In this document: positions 34,098 through 43,883 of the stretch, in pieces
Layout: the number at the start of each line of letters is the position of its first letter
Numbering within the stretch: the first letter of the stretch is position 1
Assembly: GCF_007829835.1 (NCBI RefSeq)
Contig: NZ_VIWP01000018.1
Coordinates: 1-63,087 of the forward strand
Direction: 5' to 3'
Source: Neorhizobium alkalisoli
GTDB taxonomy: Bacteria > Pseudomonadota > Alphaproteobacteria > Rhizobiales > Rhizobiaceae
DNA: 63,087 bases
The notes under the pieces: generated by a model
Told to the model about the DNA's origin: nothing
The model's input: the letters and a program-made list of their open reading frames with translations, nothing else
Databases searched by the model: none
Made by a program: the position numbers and the translations under genes

Positions 34098-35159
34098 ATG
34101 ACATACTCCGAAAGACTCCCTGGCACCCCGGCAGTGCCGGATACACGGAACCGCCCGCTTCTGTGGGCAGCCACCCCCGTGATCTACACGCTTGTCTATC
34201 CCGGCTTCGTCGACGTCTTCCACTACGCCGTCGGCGAGGCGGGAAATCGGGTATCTCTCGGCGGCGGCATCGTCGCGGCGATCATGCTTGGCCTCATGCT
34301 CTCGGTTCCCCTGATCGGGTTTGTCTTTGCCCTCCGTGGTCTTGGCGTCCCGGCCTCTCCGGCTTTCGAAACCCGCGCACGGCGCATTGCCTACGCCGTA
34401 GTGGCAGCGCCCACCATGTACTGCATGGTCGGCGTCCTCCAGATTCTGGTCTCAAGTCCCGTACCCGATCAGGTGACCTGGGTTGTGGTATGGTGTCTTG
34501 GCATCCTCTGGCTCGCGGCCGTCCCCCGGGATGGAGGTGCCGCCATAAAGGCCCCGGCCCGCCCGATCCCATGGCTCCGCGTGGCGCACGGCGTCTCCGC
34601 GATCGTGGTTCTGTCATACATCGCTTTCCACCTTGGGAACCATCTGTTCGCGCTCGTCGGCCCGGACGCCCATGCGGCGGTGATGGAAGTCGGCCGGAAG
34701 GTCTACAGATCGCCGATCGGAGAGCCGATCCTTGTCGCCGCGATGCTCTTCCAGACGGTTTCGGGTTCCGTTCTGGCGTGGCGGTGGAGTTCCCACAAGC
34801 TCGATTTCTACAAGACGTTCCAGGTCGCGTCCGGCGTCTTCCTGGTCATATACATACTGGGCCACATGAACGCGGTGTTTGTCCTCGCGCGAGCCTACTT
34901 CGGCATTCCGACGGGATGGGATTTCGCGACCGGCTCTCCGAACGGCCTCATCCACGACTGGTGGAGTGCGCGCCTTATTCCCCACTATGCTCTCGCGGTG
35001 TTTCTCGTCATCGGACATCTGTTCTCCGGCCTGAGGGTGGTCATGCTCGCCCACGGAACGGAGACACGAATGGCAAACCGAATATGGTGGGTTGGCGCGT
35101 CGGGCGGCGGGCTTCTGTCGGTGGTCATCATGCTGGCCATGTGCGGCTTCCGTATCTGA
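34098..35159 (+). CDS. Polytopic membrane protein, possible b-type cytochrome
   Basis: A 353-residue integral membrane protein with about nine hydrophobic segments. Several His residues sit inside or at the edge of membrane helices: LRVAHGVSAIVVLSYIAFH, then HLGNHLFALVG, YILGHMNAVFVLA and HYALAVFLVIGHLFSG. This spacing recalls di-heme membrane anchors such as those of succinate dehydrogenase or NADPH-linked cytochrome b systems. I do not recognise the exact family. AGGAG lies before the ATG at 34098. A dyad copy lies 88 bp upstream. The gene is convergent to a LysR regulator. Confidence 0.72.
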   Translation: MTYSERLPGTPAVPDTRNRPLLWAATPVIYTLVYPGFVDVFHYAVGEAGNRVSLGGGIVAAIMLGLMLSVPLIGFVFALRGLGVPASPAFETRARRIAYAVVAAPTMYCMVGVLQILVSSPVPDQVTWVVVWCLGILWLAAVPRDGGAAIKAPARPIPWLRVAHGVSAIVVLSYIAFHLGNHLFALVGPDAHAAVMEVGRKVYRSPIGEPILVAAMLFQTVSGSVLAWRWSSHKLDFYKTFQVASGVFLVIYILGHMNAVFVLARAYFGIPTGWDFATGSPNGLIHDWWSARLIPHYALAVFLVIGHLFSGLRVVMLAHGTETRMANRIWWVGASGGGLLSVVIMLAMCGFRI

Positions 35160-35196
35160 ACGGCAGGCCGCGATATGTCCGCGCCGTCTCGAGAAT

Positions 35197-36126
35197 TCAA
35201 CGTATCGCGCGGAGGTACGCGAGAAAGGCACGCATCCCGGCCCCGATGTGGCGGTGGCGCGGATAGTAAAGACATAGCCCCGGATAGGTCGGGGTCCAGT
35301 CAGCGAGCACCTGGCGGAGCGAGCCGTCCCGCAGGCCTTCGCTGGCCATCCACCTCGTGACATAGGCCAAGCCATATCCTTCACGCGCCGCCGCAAGGAG
35401 AAGCCGCGAATGATCGACGACGAGATTGCCGGAGGTCTCGACGGCGAGTGTCTCGCCCCGTCTCTGGAATTCCCATCGATAGATAGAACCGCCCGACATA
35501 CGCAGTTGGACACACTTGTGAAGCGCGACATCGGAGGGCTGCACTAGCTCGGGCGCATTGTCGAGATAGCCGGGAGACGCAACCACGATGTGCTGCTGAT
35601 CCGGGCCGATCGGGATCGCGACCATTTCGTCGGGCACAAGCTCGGCGAGCCTGATACCGCAGTCGAATCCGCCTTCGGCGATATCGACCAATCTTGTATC
35701 GGACACGATCTCGAACCGCATGGCTGGCTGGGTCGCCATGAACTTCGTCAGGAGCGGTATGAGCACCTGCTCGGCCGCGTTTGCATCGGAATTGATCCGC
35801 AGAAGCCCGGCGGGCGCGGCATTCATGTCTTCGATTTCTTCGACCGCCAGCCCGATCTCGCTGATCGCAGGCACAAGTCTCGAGGCGAACCTGCGACCGG
35901 AGTCAGTCAAGGACACATTGCGGGTGGATCGGTGGAAAAGCTTCACCTTGAGACGCTTCTCGAGACCTGCCACCGAGTGGCTCAGTGCGGAAGCGCTCTG
36001 ATCAAGCGTGCGGGCGGCGGCCCTGAATCCACCGTGCTCGGCGACAGCCAGAAAAGCCGCCAGTTCGCCAGGCGGAAGCGAACTGACTGTACGGAATATC
36101 TCATCAATACGTACATCTCTAGCCAT
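35197..36126 (-). CDS. LysR-family regulator
   Basis: A 309-residue LTTR. The HTH covers about residues 17-78: LPPGELAAFLAVAEHGGFRAAARTLD, then SALSHSVAGLEKRLKVKLFHRSTR. The co-inducer domain contains LRINSDANAAEQVLIPLL and FDCGIRLAELVPDEMVAIPIG, as in regulators of short-chain dehydrogenases and quinone-type reductases. It is transcribed divergently from the SDR gene at 36189, the classical layout for autoregulation and target control from one shared region of about 60 bp. Sequence similarity to the second LTTR at 56251 is clear in the C-terminal part. Confidence 0.92.
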   Translation of the reverse strand: MARDVRIDEIFRTVSSLPPGELAAFLAVAEHGGFRAAARTLDQSASALSHSVAGLEKRLKVKLFHRSTRNVSLTDSGRRFASRLVPAISEIGLAVEEIEDMNAAPAGLLRINSDANAAEQVLIPLLTKFMATQPAMRFEIVSDTRLVDIAEGGFDCGIRLAELVPDEMVAIPIGPDQQHIVVASPGYLDNAPELVQPSDVALHKCVQLRMSGGSIYRWEFQRRGETLAVETSGNLVVDHSRLLLAAAREGYGLAYVTRWMASEGLRDGSLRQVLADWTPTYPGLCLYYPRHRHIGAGMRAFLAYLRAIR

Positions 36127-36139
36127 CTAGTTCACGAAT

Positions 36140-36153
36140 GCCACAGGTGTATC
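36140..36153 (+). promoter_or_regulatory. Weak copy of the regional dyad
   Basis: GCCACAGGTGTATC with several mismatches, in the 62-bp LysR/SDR divergent region. It may instead belong to the LysR operator. Confidence 0.2.
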
Positions 36154-36188
36154 TCTACGACAAGAGATCAATTCAAAGGAGAATGACT

Positions 36189-37112
36189 ATGAGCGCAGAC
36201 ATCCCGTTCGGGTTCGCTTCGACCGCAAGCGAAGTGCTGGAGGGTGTAGACCTTTCCGGAAAGAACATCATCGTCACCGGAGGTGCGGGCGGCATCGGTC
36301 TCGAGACCACCAGGGCCCTTGCGGCCGCCGGCGCTTCCGTGACGATCGCCGCCCGTCGTCCGGACGATGCCCGCGCCGTTGCCGACAGGATCGCGTCGGA
36401 GATCACAAAGGGGAGCGTGAGCGTTCGTCAGCTCGATGTCGCGGACTTGTCGTCCGTGCGCGCCTTCGTAGACGGTTGGGATAACAAGCTCGACGTCCTG
36501 GTCAACAACGCTGGCGTTATGGCCATCCCCGAACTGCAGCGCACGCCCGAAGGGCGCGAGATGCAGTTCGCGACCAACTACCTTGGCCACTTCGCTCTCG
36601 CCCTCGGCCTGCGACCTTATCTGGCGAAAGCGAACGGAGCGCGCGTGATCTCGGTCGCATCGGTTGGCAGCCTGTTCGCGCCCGTTTTCTGGGACGATCC
36701 GGATTTCCGCTTCATTCCGTACGATCCCCTGCTCGGCTATGGCCAGTCGAAGACAGCCTGCATCCTGATGTCCGTGGGGATCACACGGAAATGGGCAAGC
36801 GATGGCATTACGTCGAACGCCCTAAATCCGGGAGCGATCGCGACCAATCTGCAAAAACATACGGGTGGTCTCCGCACTCCGGAACACCTGCGCAAGACTA
36901 CCGAACAGGGTGCGTCCACCACGGTGCTGCTGGCCGCCTCGCCTCTCGTCGAAGGCCGATCCGGCGAATACTATGACGACTGCCAGAAAGCTCCGGTCGT
37001 CGGAGAGCGCGGCAACGGTCCGTTCAAGGGGGTCGCGCGCTACGCGATCGACGAAGGCAACGCCGAACGTCTGTGGGGCATGGCAGAAACCATGCTGGGC
37101 GTGAAGGGATGA
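36189..37112 (+). CDS. Short-chain dehydrogenase/reductase
   Basis: A 307-residue SDR of the retinol-dehydrogenase/light-dependent-protochlorophyllide-reductase-like type. Seen: NAD(P) motif TGGAGGIGLETTRAL (about 30-43), NNAG (106-109), Ser in ISVASVGS and catalytic YGQSK (Y184, K188). The ATG at 36189 is best, since AAGGAG lies 7 bp upstream; the ATG at 36183 is too close to that site. It is divergent from a LysR regulator. It overlaps the next gene by 4 bp (ATGA), so the two proteins probably work on related substrates. Confidence 0.92.
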   Translation: MSADIPFGFASTASEVLEGVDLSGKNIIVTGGAGGIGLETTRALAAAGASVTIAARRPDDARAVADRIASEITKGSVSVRQLDVADLSSVRAFVDGWDNKLDVLVNNAGVMAIPELQRTPEGREMQFATNYLGHFALALGLRPYLAKANGARVISVASVGSLFAPVFWDDPDFRFIPYDPLLGYGQSKTACILMSVGITRKWASDGITSNALNPGAIATNLQKHTGGLRTPEHLRKTTEQGASTTVLLAASPLVEGRSGEYYDDCQKAPVVGERGNGPFKGVARYAIDEGNAERLWGMAETMLGVKG

Positions 37113-37945
37113 GCGGCCCCGTGAACGTCGGCTTCATCGGCATCGGCGACCAGGGCGCGCCGATGGCGGTCGCCATCTCCGAAAAATTCAACCTGCACGT
37201 CTGGGCTAGGCGAGATTCCTCCTACGAGAGTCTGGAGGGCAGTTCCTTCACGCGGCATGAATCGGCGGTCGAACTGGCGACGGCGGTGGACGTGCTCTGC
37301 GTCTGCCTACGCTCCGACCACGACCTGCTTCAATTGTTGCTAGGCGGAGTGCTTGACGCCCTGCCCTCCGGCGCGATCCTTATAAACCATGCCACCGGGG
37401 ACCCAGGTGAAGCGAGGGCCTTCGAGGAAGCCTGCAAAGCAAAGGACATCCGCTTCGTTGATGCCCCGGTCAGCGGAGGACGGCCCGGAGCGGTCGCAAG
37501 GACGCTCACCTGCTTCGTGGGGACGGATGCCGCCACTCTGGAAAAGTGCGGCGCAATCCTTTCCACCCATAGCACGCACGTCGTTCACATGGGTGGAGCG
37601 GGAACCGGGCAAGCCAGCAAGCTCTGCAACAACGCTCTCACCGTCTCGAACCTGCGGAACGTCGTCGAGGTTTTCTCGATCGCCGACGCGTTCGGCGTGT
37701 CCCCGGCAAGCTTGCAGACGGCCTTTTCCCACAGCAGCGGCGGAAGCTTCATCCTCGACGCCCTCGGCACAAAGGTGACGCCGCAAATCGCGGCCCATAT
37801 CGCGAAGCTCAACCGCACCGACGTCGAGGAGTTTGCAGCGGCGGCAAAAAAGCTAGGTCTGGATGTCTCCGCCATCGAGGCTTGGGCTCTCGGAGGTGCT
37901 GCTGGCCTGGAACGTGTGGTCGCTAGACTGTCCGCACGAAGCTGA
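37109..37945 (+). CDS. 3-hydroxyisobutyrate/6-phosphogluconate dehydrogenase-family oxidoreductase
   Basis: A 278-residue NAD(P)-dependent beta-hydroxyacid dehydrogenase. Seen: N-terminal Rossmann motif VGFIGIGDQGAPMA, substrate-binding DAPVSGGRPGA (about 118-128) and catalytic Lys 171 in GAGTGQASKLCNNAL. Translation is coupled to the SDR by a 4-bp overlap. The pair suggests sequential oxidation or reduction of a hydroxylated intermediate. A bidirectional terminator follows. Confidence 0.92.
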   Translation: MSGPVNVGFIGIGDQGAPMAVAISEKFNLHVWARRDSSYESLEGSSFTRHESAVELATAVDVLCVCLRSDHDLLQLLLGGVLDALPSGAILINHATGDPGEARAFEEACKAKDIRFVDAPVSGGRPGAVARTLTCFVGTDAATLEKCGAILSTHSTHVVHMGGAGTGQASKLCNNALTVSNLRNVVEVFSIADAFGVSPASLQTAFSHSSGGSFILDALGTKVTPQIAAHIAKLNRTDVEEFAAAAKKLGLDVSAIEAWALGGAAGLERVVARLSARS

Positions 37946-37972
37946 AGACCGATTACACCGATCTAAAGCAAA

Positions 37973-38010
37973 ACACCCCGACGGCGAACGCTGCCAGCGG
38001 GGTGTCTTTT
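37973..38010. terminator. Bidirectional Rho-independent terminator
   Basis: ACACCCC...GGGGTGT stem with a 19-base loop, followed by CTTTT on the plus strand and preceded by AAAAC (giving TTTTGC on the minus strand). It lies between the convergent dehydrogenase and RND genes. Confidence 0.8.
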
Positions 38011-38048
38011 CTATCCGGATGCGTACTTCCGCCGACGCGCCGGCGCGG

Positions 38049-41000
38049 TCACGCCGCCTCGTCCACCGGGTTTCCCTGGTCGATGATCTGCTCGGGTCCG
38101 CCTGTCTCGACCGCCTCCGGCTTGATCCGGAACCAGGTGACATACAGCGCAGGTAGGAAAATCAGCGTCAGGACCGTGCCGACGACAATGCCGCCCATCA
38201 TCGCGTAGGCCATGGGTCCCCAGAAGACTTCACGCGAGATCGGTATGAGCGCCAGCGTCGCGGCCGCGGCCGTCAACATGATCGGCCGCATGCGATGTTC
38301 GGTCGCCTCGATCACTGCTTGCCAGGCTGGCGTGCCTTCGGCTTTCAGCTCTTCGATCTGAACGACCAGGATCACCGAATTTCGGATTAGGATTCCTGCC
38401 AGGGCGAGGATTCCGAGGATGGCCACGAACCCCAACGGGGCATGGCTGAGGACTAGCGCCGCCACAACGCCAATGAGGGCGAGTGGCGCGACGGCAAAGA
38501 CCAGAAAGAGCCGATTGAAGCTTTGAAGCTGGATCATGAGAACCGTCGCCATGATGAAGAGCATCAGCGGAACGACCGCCGCGATCGGCCCCTGCGACTT
38601 CGCGCTTTCTTCGACCGTCCCGCCGACCGCGAGGGAATACCCGGGTGGGAGGCTCTCCGAAAACTTCTGGATCTCGGGTCCAAGCTGTTTGACGATGGTG
38701 TCCGGCTGGGTCGGCCCGGAAACCGCGGCCTTGACCGTGATGGTCGGAGTACGGTCCCGCCGCCATATTTTCGGCGGCTCGAGTTCATACCGCAGCGTGG
38801 CAACTGCCGAAAGGGGAACCGCTTTGCCGTTGGACGCGGGAACGAGCACGTTGCTTAGCGTTTCGAGCGAACCCCGTTCCGCGGCGTTTGCCCGGCCGAC
38901 AACGTTGATCAGGTAGATGTCGTCCCTGATCTGCGTGACCGGCGCGCCTTCGACAACCGTATCGAGGGTGGTCGCGATTTCCTGGGACGTGACGCCGAGC
39001 TGGCGGGCCTTGTCCTGGAGAACGTCGATCTTGACGACGCGCTCGGGCTCGTTCCAGTCGAGAATCGTGTTGTGGAGCAGCGGATGCCTGCTGACCAGGC
39101 CGAGCAACTCCTGACCAAGTGATCTCAACTCGTCGATATCGGGCCCGCTGACCCGGTAGTGGATCGGTTTTCCGATTGGCGGCCCGATATCGAGGAGTTT
39201 TACGTAGGCATCGGTGCCGGGAAACATGTCCTTGAGATACTGCTGCAACTTGGGGCGCAACCTGTCGCGCGCCTCGAGGGACTTGGAGACGATTACCGTC
39301 TGTCCGAACGAGGTGTCCGGCGTCTGGACGTCGAACGCCAGGATGAAGCGGGGAGCTCCCGTGCCGACGTAGGTCGACCAGTGAGCGACGTCTTCGTTGC
39401 CCGAGAGGGTGTCCTTCTCGAACTTCTGCATCTGACGATTGATCTCCGCGAACGAGGTGTTGTGAGGCAGATTCCAGTCCACGATCAGTTCATGGCGATC
39501 GGAGTTCGGAAAGAACTGCTGCTGGACGAGGCTCATCCCGGCGATGGACAGTCCGAAAGCACCGACGGTAAGGGCGATCGTCACGCATCTCCACCGGACG
39601 GCTGCGGAAAGTACCCGCGAGAAAACTCGTGCGGCTATTCCCTTTCGCGCCTTGTGGCTTGCCATCGTCTTGGGAAGCAGGGTCACCCCGAGAAGTGGAG
39701 TGAAAAGGACAGCGACGATCCACGACACGACGAGCGATACCGCGATAACGACGAACAGCGTGAACGTGAACTCCCCGGCGGCGCTGCTGTTGAGGCCGAT
39801 AGGGATGAAGCCCGCCACCGTCACCAGCGTCCCGGTCAGCATCGGGAACGCCGTTGTCGTGTACACGTGGGTCGCCGCCTTCCTGATGTTGTCGCCCGCC
39901 TCCAGCCTGGCGACCATCATTTCGACGGCGATCATGGCATCGTCAACAAGAAGTCCGAGGGCGATGATGAGCGCGCCGAGTGAAATACGCTGCATCGAGA
40001 TGCCCGTGTATTCCATGAAAACGAAAGTTATCGCCAACACGAGCGGGATAGACACGGCCACCACGAGGCCCGCGCGCACGCCGAGGCTTATGAAGCTGAT
40101 AAAAAGAACGATCACCACCGCCTCGAACAGGGCCCTGGTGAAACCGGACACGGCTTCTTCGACGACGGCAGGCTGGTCGGAAACCAGATGGACGTCCGCG
40201 CCCACGGGCATGTTCGCCTCTATCTGCGAAACCTTGTGCTTGAGCGCCTCGCCAAACTCCAGCAGGTTGGCTCCCGTACGCATGCCGATTGCCAATCCGA
40301 GAGCGGGCTCGCCGTTGTAACGGAACAGTGTGGCGGGAGGGTCGGCATAGGCTCGTCGGATCGTGGCGATCTCGCTCAACGGAAAAAAGCGGTCCCCGAT
40401 CCGAAGGTTGATTGCACCGAGGCTCTTCTCGGATTCAAACGATCCGCTGACCCTGAGGGCAATCCTTTCGGCCCCGGACTCGATGACGCCCGAGTGCGTC
40501 AGCGCGTTCTGCGCCTGAAGCGTCTCGATCACGGTCTGACGATCCACGCCTAGCGCCGACAGCTTACGGGTGGAGAACTCGAGGTACACCACTTCGTCCT
40601 GAGCCCCGAGTATCTCCACCTTGCCGACGTTCGGCACCGTGAGAACCTGGGCTCGGGCGTTCTCGACGAGGTCACGCATCTCGCGCTGGGTCACGCCATC
40701 TGACGTGAAAGCGTAGATGTTGCCGAAAACATCGCCGAACCTGTCGTTGAAGAACGGACCCCGCACTCCGGCGGGAAGGGTCGCCTGGATGTCGCTGATC
40801 ATATTCCTGACGAGGATCCAGTTCTTCTCGACCTCGCTCGCTTTTGTCGACGGGAGGATGTCCAGGAAAATGGTCGTCCTGCCGGATACCGTCATGCTGC
40901 GCGTGAAGTCGAGTGCCGGGAGTTCCTCTAGCTTCTTCTCGATTCTGTCGGTGACTTGCCTGGCCATTTCGTCGGCGGATGCGCCCGGCCATTCCGCTTG

Positions 41001-41150
41001 TATGATCATGGTCTTGATCGTGAAGGAGGGATCCTCCTCTCTCCCGAGCTTGATGTAGGAGAACGCGCCCGCGATCACGAATACGATCATGAAATACCAG
41101 ACGAGCGATCTGTGCTCCAACGCCCAGTCGGATAGGTTGAACGACTTCAT
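38049..41150 (-). CDS. RND-family efflux permease (HAE1/AcrB-like)
   Basis: Proton-driven inner-membrane exporter of 1033 residues. Seen: N-terminal membrane helix then DPSFTIKTMIIQAEWPGAS, periplasmic loop with RFGDVFGNIYAFTSDG, and the TM4 proton-relay pair in LGLLVDDAMIAVEMM. The second half repeats the pattern (ILALAGILIRNSVILVVQIEE, then EATEHRMRPIMLTAAAATLALIP). The sequence belongs to the AcrB-type group that uses two adaptor genes in some rhizobia. It starts inside the preceding adaptor gene (4-bp overlap). No outer-membrane TolC-type gene is present in the window. Confidence 0.95.
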   Translation of the reverse strand: MKSFNLSDWALEHRSLVWYFMIVFVIAGAFSYIKLGREEDPSFTIKTMIIQAEWPGASADEMARQVTDRIEKKLEELPALDFTRSMTVSGRTTIFLDILPSTKASEVEKNWILVRNMISDIQATLPAGVRGPFFNDRFGDVFGNIYAFTSDGVTQREMRDLVENARAQVLTVPNVGKVEILGAQDEVVYLEFSTRKLSALGVDRQTVIETLQAQNALTHSGVIESGAERIALRVSGSFESEKSLGAINLRIGDRFFPLSEIATIRRAYADPPATLFRYNGEPALGLAIGMRTGANLLEFGEALKHKVSQIEANMPVGADVHLVSDQPAVVEEAVSGFTRALFEAVVIVLFISFISLGVRAGLVVAVSIPLVLAITFVFMEYTGISMQRISLGALIIALGLLVDDAMIAVEMMVARLEAGDNIRKAATHVYTTTAFPMLTGTLVTVAGFIPIGLNSSAAGEFTFTLFVVIAVSLVVSWIVAVLFTPLLGVTLLPKTMASHKARKGIAARVFSRVLSAAVRWRCVTIALTVGAFGLSIAGMSLVQQQFFPNSDRHELIVDWNLPHNTSFAEINRQMQKFEKDTLSGNEDVAHWSTYVGTGAPRFILAFDVQTPDTSFGQTVIVSKSLEARDRLRPKLQQYLKDMFPGTDAYVKLLDIGPPIGKPIHYRVSGPDIDELRSLGQELLGLVSRHPLLHNTILDWNEPERVVKIDVLQDKARQLGVTSQEIATTLDTVVEGAPVTQIRDDIYLINVVGRANAAERGSLETLSNVLVPASNGKAVPLSAVATLRYELEPPKIWRRDRTPTITVKAAVSGPTQPDTIVKQLGPEIQKFSESLPPGYSLAVGGTVEESAKSQGPIAAVVPLMLFIMATVLMIQLQSFNRLFLVFAVAPLALIGVVAALVLSHAPLGFVAILGILALAGILIRNSVILVVQIEELKAEGTPAWQAVIEATEHRMRPIMLTAAAATLALIPISREVFWGPMAYAMMGGIVVGTVLTLIFLPALYVTWFRIKPEAVETGGPEQIIDQGNPVDEAA

Positions 41151-42223
41151 AGCTCGCTCCTCTTGGAAAGTCGGATGGCCTGGCCTTCCGCCAGTCTGTT
41201 TACTCCGGCCAAGACGACCCGCTCTCCGTCGTCGAGACCCTTCAGTACTGTCACCTCGTCTGTGGAAAGACTGGCCTCGTCTACCTCGATCACTCGTTTC
41301 GTGACGGTTCTCCTGTCCTTGTCCACGATCCACACGAAGACGCCGTCCCCCGTTACGACGGCCCGTCGAGGCACCGTAAACGGGGTACTGTCCGATGGTG
41401 CTAGATAGGCCGTCGCGACCGCACCGATGCGGAAACCGTTGCCCGGCGACAAAAGGGTGATGCGCACGCGGCGGGTTCTGGTGAGCGGGTCGGCCGACGG
41501 CGCGAGTTCCCGGACTACACCGCGCACCGCCATCTGATCGTCAAGCTGCAGCCTCAGGACAAAAGGGGTCCCGATCCTCAGCCCGCCGTACACCTCGTCG
41601 GGAACGTCGATCACGACCTCGCGCTCGTCCGGTTGGGCGACCGTGACGACGGGCGCTCCGGCGTCGGCGGTCTGCCCTACCTCGGCGGACGTCCTCGTGA
41701 CGATACCGTCGAATTGCGCCCGTAACGTCGTGTAGTCGAGTTGTTCCCGCGCTTTTGCAAGGATGGCTTCCGCTTTGCCGACATTGGCTTGCGCAGACTT
41801 CAACGCCTGCTCGGCCTGTTCGAATATGGCGGTGATCCCGAGCCCGGCGTCCGCAAGTGTCCGCTGCCTGTTCCTCGTAACCTGAGCGTTGGCCATTCTG
41901 GCCTCCGCGTTTCGAAGATCGGCCTCTGCGGCGCTCACCTCGAGCGATTGCGAGGAAGATTCAAGGGTGGCCAGGACCTGACCGCGGGTCACGAAATCAC
42001 CGACTTCGACCGGCCGGGAGTTGACGTTGCCGAGTATCCTGAACCCTAGATCGGAGGAGACGCGGGCCTCTACCACTCCCGGATATCCCCCGGCGCTTCG
42101 GCCGATACCGACGACTGCCGAAATGATGGGTCTGGGACCGCTTGTCTTCTTTTCCTGCCCTTGGTCCGAACACCCGGCAAGGGTGAGGACCGCCAGCAGG
42201 GTGACGGTTTTCTTGATTCTCAT
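41147..42223 (-). CDS. RND periplasmic adaptor, lipoprotein
   Basis: A 358-residue membrane fusion protein with a lipobox (LLAVLTLAGCSDQ), so it should be anchored by a lipid on Cys 18. Core pattern: lipoyl half VEVGDFVTRGQVLATLES, a helical hairpin and the second half YTTLRAQFDGIVTRTSAEVGQ, then beta-barrel IDVPDEVYGGLRIG. It is the second of three genes and overlaps the permease by 4 bp. It is distinct from the first adaptor, so they probably form a mixed adaptor ring. Confidence 0.93.
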   Translation of the reverse strand: MRIKKTVTLLAVLTLAGCSDQGQEKKTSGPRPIISAVVGIGRSAGGYPGVVEARVSSDLGFRILGNVNSRPVEVGDFVTRGQVLATLESSSQSLEVSAAEADLRNAEARMANAQVTRNRQRTLADAGLGITAIFEQAEQALKSAQANVGKAEAILAKAREQLDYTTLRAQFDGIVTRTSAEVGQTADAGAPVVTVAQPDEREVVIDVPDEVYGGLRIGTPFVLRLQLDDQMAVRGVVRELAPSADPLTRTRRVRITLLSPGNGFRIGAVATAYLAPSDSTPFTVPRRAVVTGDGVFVWIVDKDRRTVTKRVIEVDEASLSTDEVTVLKGLDDGERVVLAGVNRLAEGQAIRLSKRSEL

Positions 42224-42228
42224 CTCTC

Positions 42229-43296
42229 TTACTCGGGTTTGACCAGGACCGCCCGGCCAGGGGAAAGAAACTTCCCGCCTTCGACGATCACAGCGTCGCC
42301 GACGGATATGCCGTCGGCGACTTCGACAGAGGACGTCCTGTGTTTGCCGATCGTGATCTTCCGGAGTGAAACGGTTTGCGTGCCCGGGTCCACGGTCCAG
42401 ACCGCCGGAGCGTCGCCGACAACCGTGAGGGCCGACCACGGGACCTCGATCGTCGACCGTTGTGGAGATTCGAACGCACCGACGATCGGCGCGCCGAGCG
42501 GCCAGTTCTGCTCCTCGCCCATGTTGACCTTGACCTTGATCGTTCCGGTCAAGCCGTCGATGGTCGGCGAAATCTCGCGGACCGTTCCTGTGATCTCGCG
42601 TGTCGGGTCGGATATCAGACTGAGGGCGAGCCGATCTGCCGGGGGATAGCGGAGGTACAAAGCCTCCTGGACATCGAAGACGCCGTCACGCTGGCCGTTC
42701 CGCGCCAGCGTGAAAATGGGTTGGGCCGCTTTCGCGATTTGTCCGACCTCGGCGTTCCTGGCCGTGATGATGCCATCGGCATCGGCTGTCAGCTCAGTGT
42801 ATCCGAATAGCTGACGGGCGTTATCCAGTTGCGCCGTGGCGGCGGCGACATTCTCCCTGGATGTCGCGAGGTCCTCTTGCGCCTGATCGATCGCCGCCTG
42901 GGTCGTTACGCTCGTCTTGCTGAGGTTACGCTGCCTTTCGAAAGCGAGGTCGGCCAATTTCAGTTGCGCCTCTGCCGACTCGAGATTGGCACGCGCGACG
43001 TTGATGTCCGCTTTCTGCTCTTCGGCATCCAACCTAGCGAGGAGGTCGCCCGCCCTCACCCGGTCTCCGACGTCAACGTGTCGTTCGACAATCCTCCCGT
43101 TCACGCGAAATGAAAGATCGCTCTGAACGCGGGCACGAACCTCCCCTGTCAGGTAGGTGGCCTCGACCGTCGAAGCCGGGCGGACCGTAACCGCCCGCAC
43201 CACGATCGGAGGCGGCTCGGGCTCCGCTTTGCCTCCGACCACAGAGAGCGCCGTGAAGCTGGCTGCGATCAGGATGAACCCGATATTTTTGGACAT
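42229..43296 (-). CDS. Second RND periplasmic adaptor
   Basis: A 355-residue membrane fusion protein. Signal sequence IGFILIAASFTALSVVGGKA lacks a lipobox Cys, unlike the downstream adaptor. It has lipoyl halves VDVGDRVRAGDLLARLDAEE and YTELTADADGIITARNAEVG, and C-terminal barrel segments. It is the first gene of the operon, 5 bp before the next adaptor. The promoter region to its right carries a dyad copy 236 bp upstream. Pumps with paired adaptors are known, for example in some Pseudomonas and Vibrio systems. Confidence 0.93.
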   Translation of the reverse strand: MSKNIGFILIAASFTALSVVGGKAEPEPPPIVVRAVTVRPASTVEATYLTGEVRARVQSDLSFRVNGRIVERHVDVGDRVRAGDLLARLDAEEQKADINVARANLESAEAQLKLADLAFERQRNLSKTSVTTQAAIDQAQEDLATSRENVAAATAQLDNARQLFGYTELTADADGIITARNAEVGQIAKAAQPIFTLARNGQRDGVFDVQEALYLRYPPADRLALSLISDPTREITGTVREISPTIDGLTGTIKVKVNMGEEQNWPLGAPIVGAFESPQRSTIEVPWSALTVVGDAPAVWTVDPGTQTVSLRKITIGKHRTSSVEVADGISVGDAVIVEGGKFLSPGRAVLVKPE

Positions 43297-43883
43297 AGTC
43301 GAACCTCGCGCGAAGTGACTTCGAACGTCGTTTGAGTGGCCGCTGTATCGCGGTGGTGATTTGGGACGTTCTGGGTCGGCCGCTGCGCGGCGTGTACCCC
43401 ACTGTTCGCCCGATAGAGGCTGAGTTCGCAACGTAGCTGGTTTGGCCGTCACCCGTCGTCGTATTGCGGTCAAGGCTCGCTGCTGTCTCTACTGTGAATG
43501 GATTTTAGCGTCCCCTGCCCCAACGTGAAGATATACATCGGTTGGGGTTGTTTCGGCTATTCCGGAGCGTGGCACGGATATCCGCGAAAGGCTTAGGTGC
43601 GGCGCAGTCGTGTGACGATATCCCTTGCGATCGCTTCAAAAATCGCCTCTTCTTTGTCGAACGTCCTGCGAGGCCAGCAAGGCATGACGAGAGAAACACC
43701 CGAGGGAAGTGCCGCCGGAGAGGCTGCGACCCAGGGAAAATCCCTGGGCTCCGCGCTCGATGAAGTCGGCTGGACGCCCGTTGGGAAGCGAATCAAGGTG
43801 AAAACGGGCAAAGATCAGCCGCCTCTATCGAAACGCGATGGCGGTGCGGTTTGAACGCCTGATCTGGCGACTGGACGGGTAGC
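43297..43883. other. Long intergenic region, 587 bp
   Basis: Contains the dyad at 43532-43545 and probably the promoter of the RND operon. Two overlapping small open frames (43593-43811 minus with a TTG start, 43597-43854 plus) are present; neither has a good ribosome-binding site or recognisable domain, so I do not call them. Possibly a decayed gene. Confidence 0.5.
43532..43545 (-). promoter_or_regulatory. Regional dyad (one mismatch)
   Basis: Minus strand reads CCAACCGATGTATA followed by TCTTC, 236 bp upstream of the first RND adaptor gene. The right half and flank are identical to other copies. Confidence 0.45.

Noticed and set aside
43593..43854. Two overlapping small frames on opposite strands
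   Set aside because: Neither has a good ribosome-binding site or known domain; left as intergenic.
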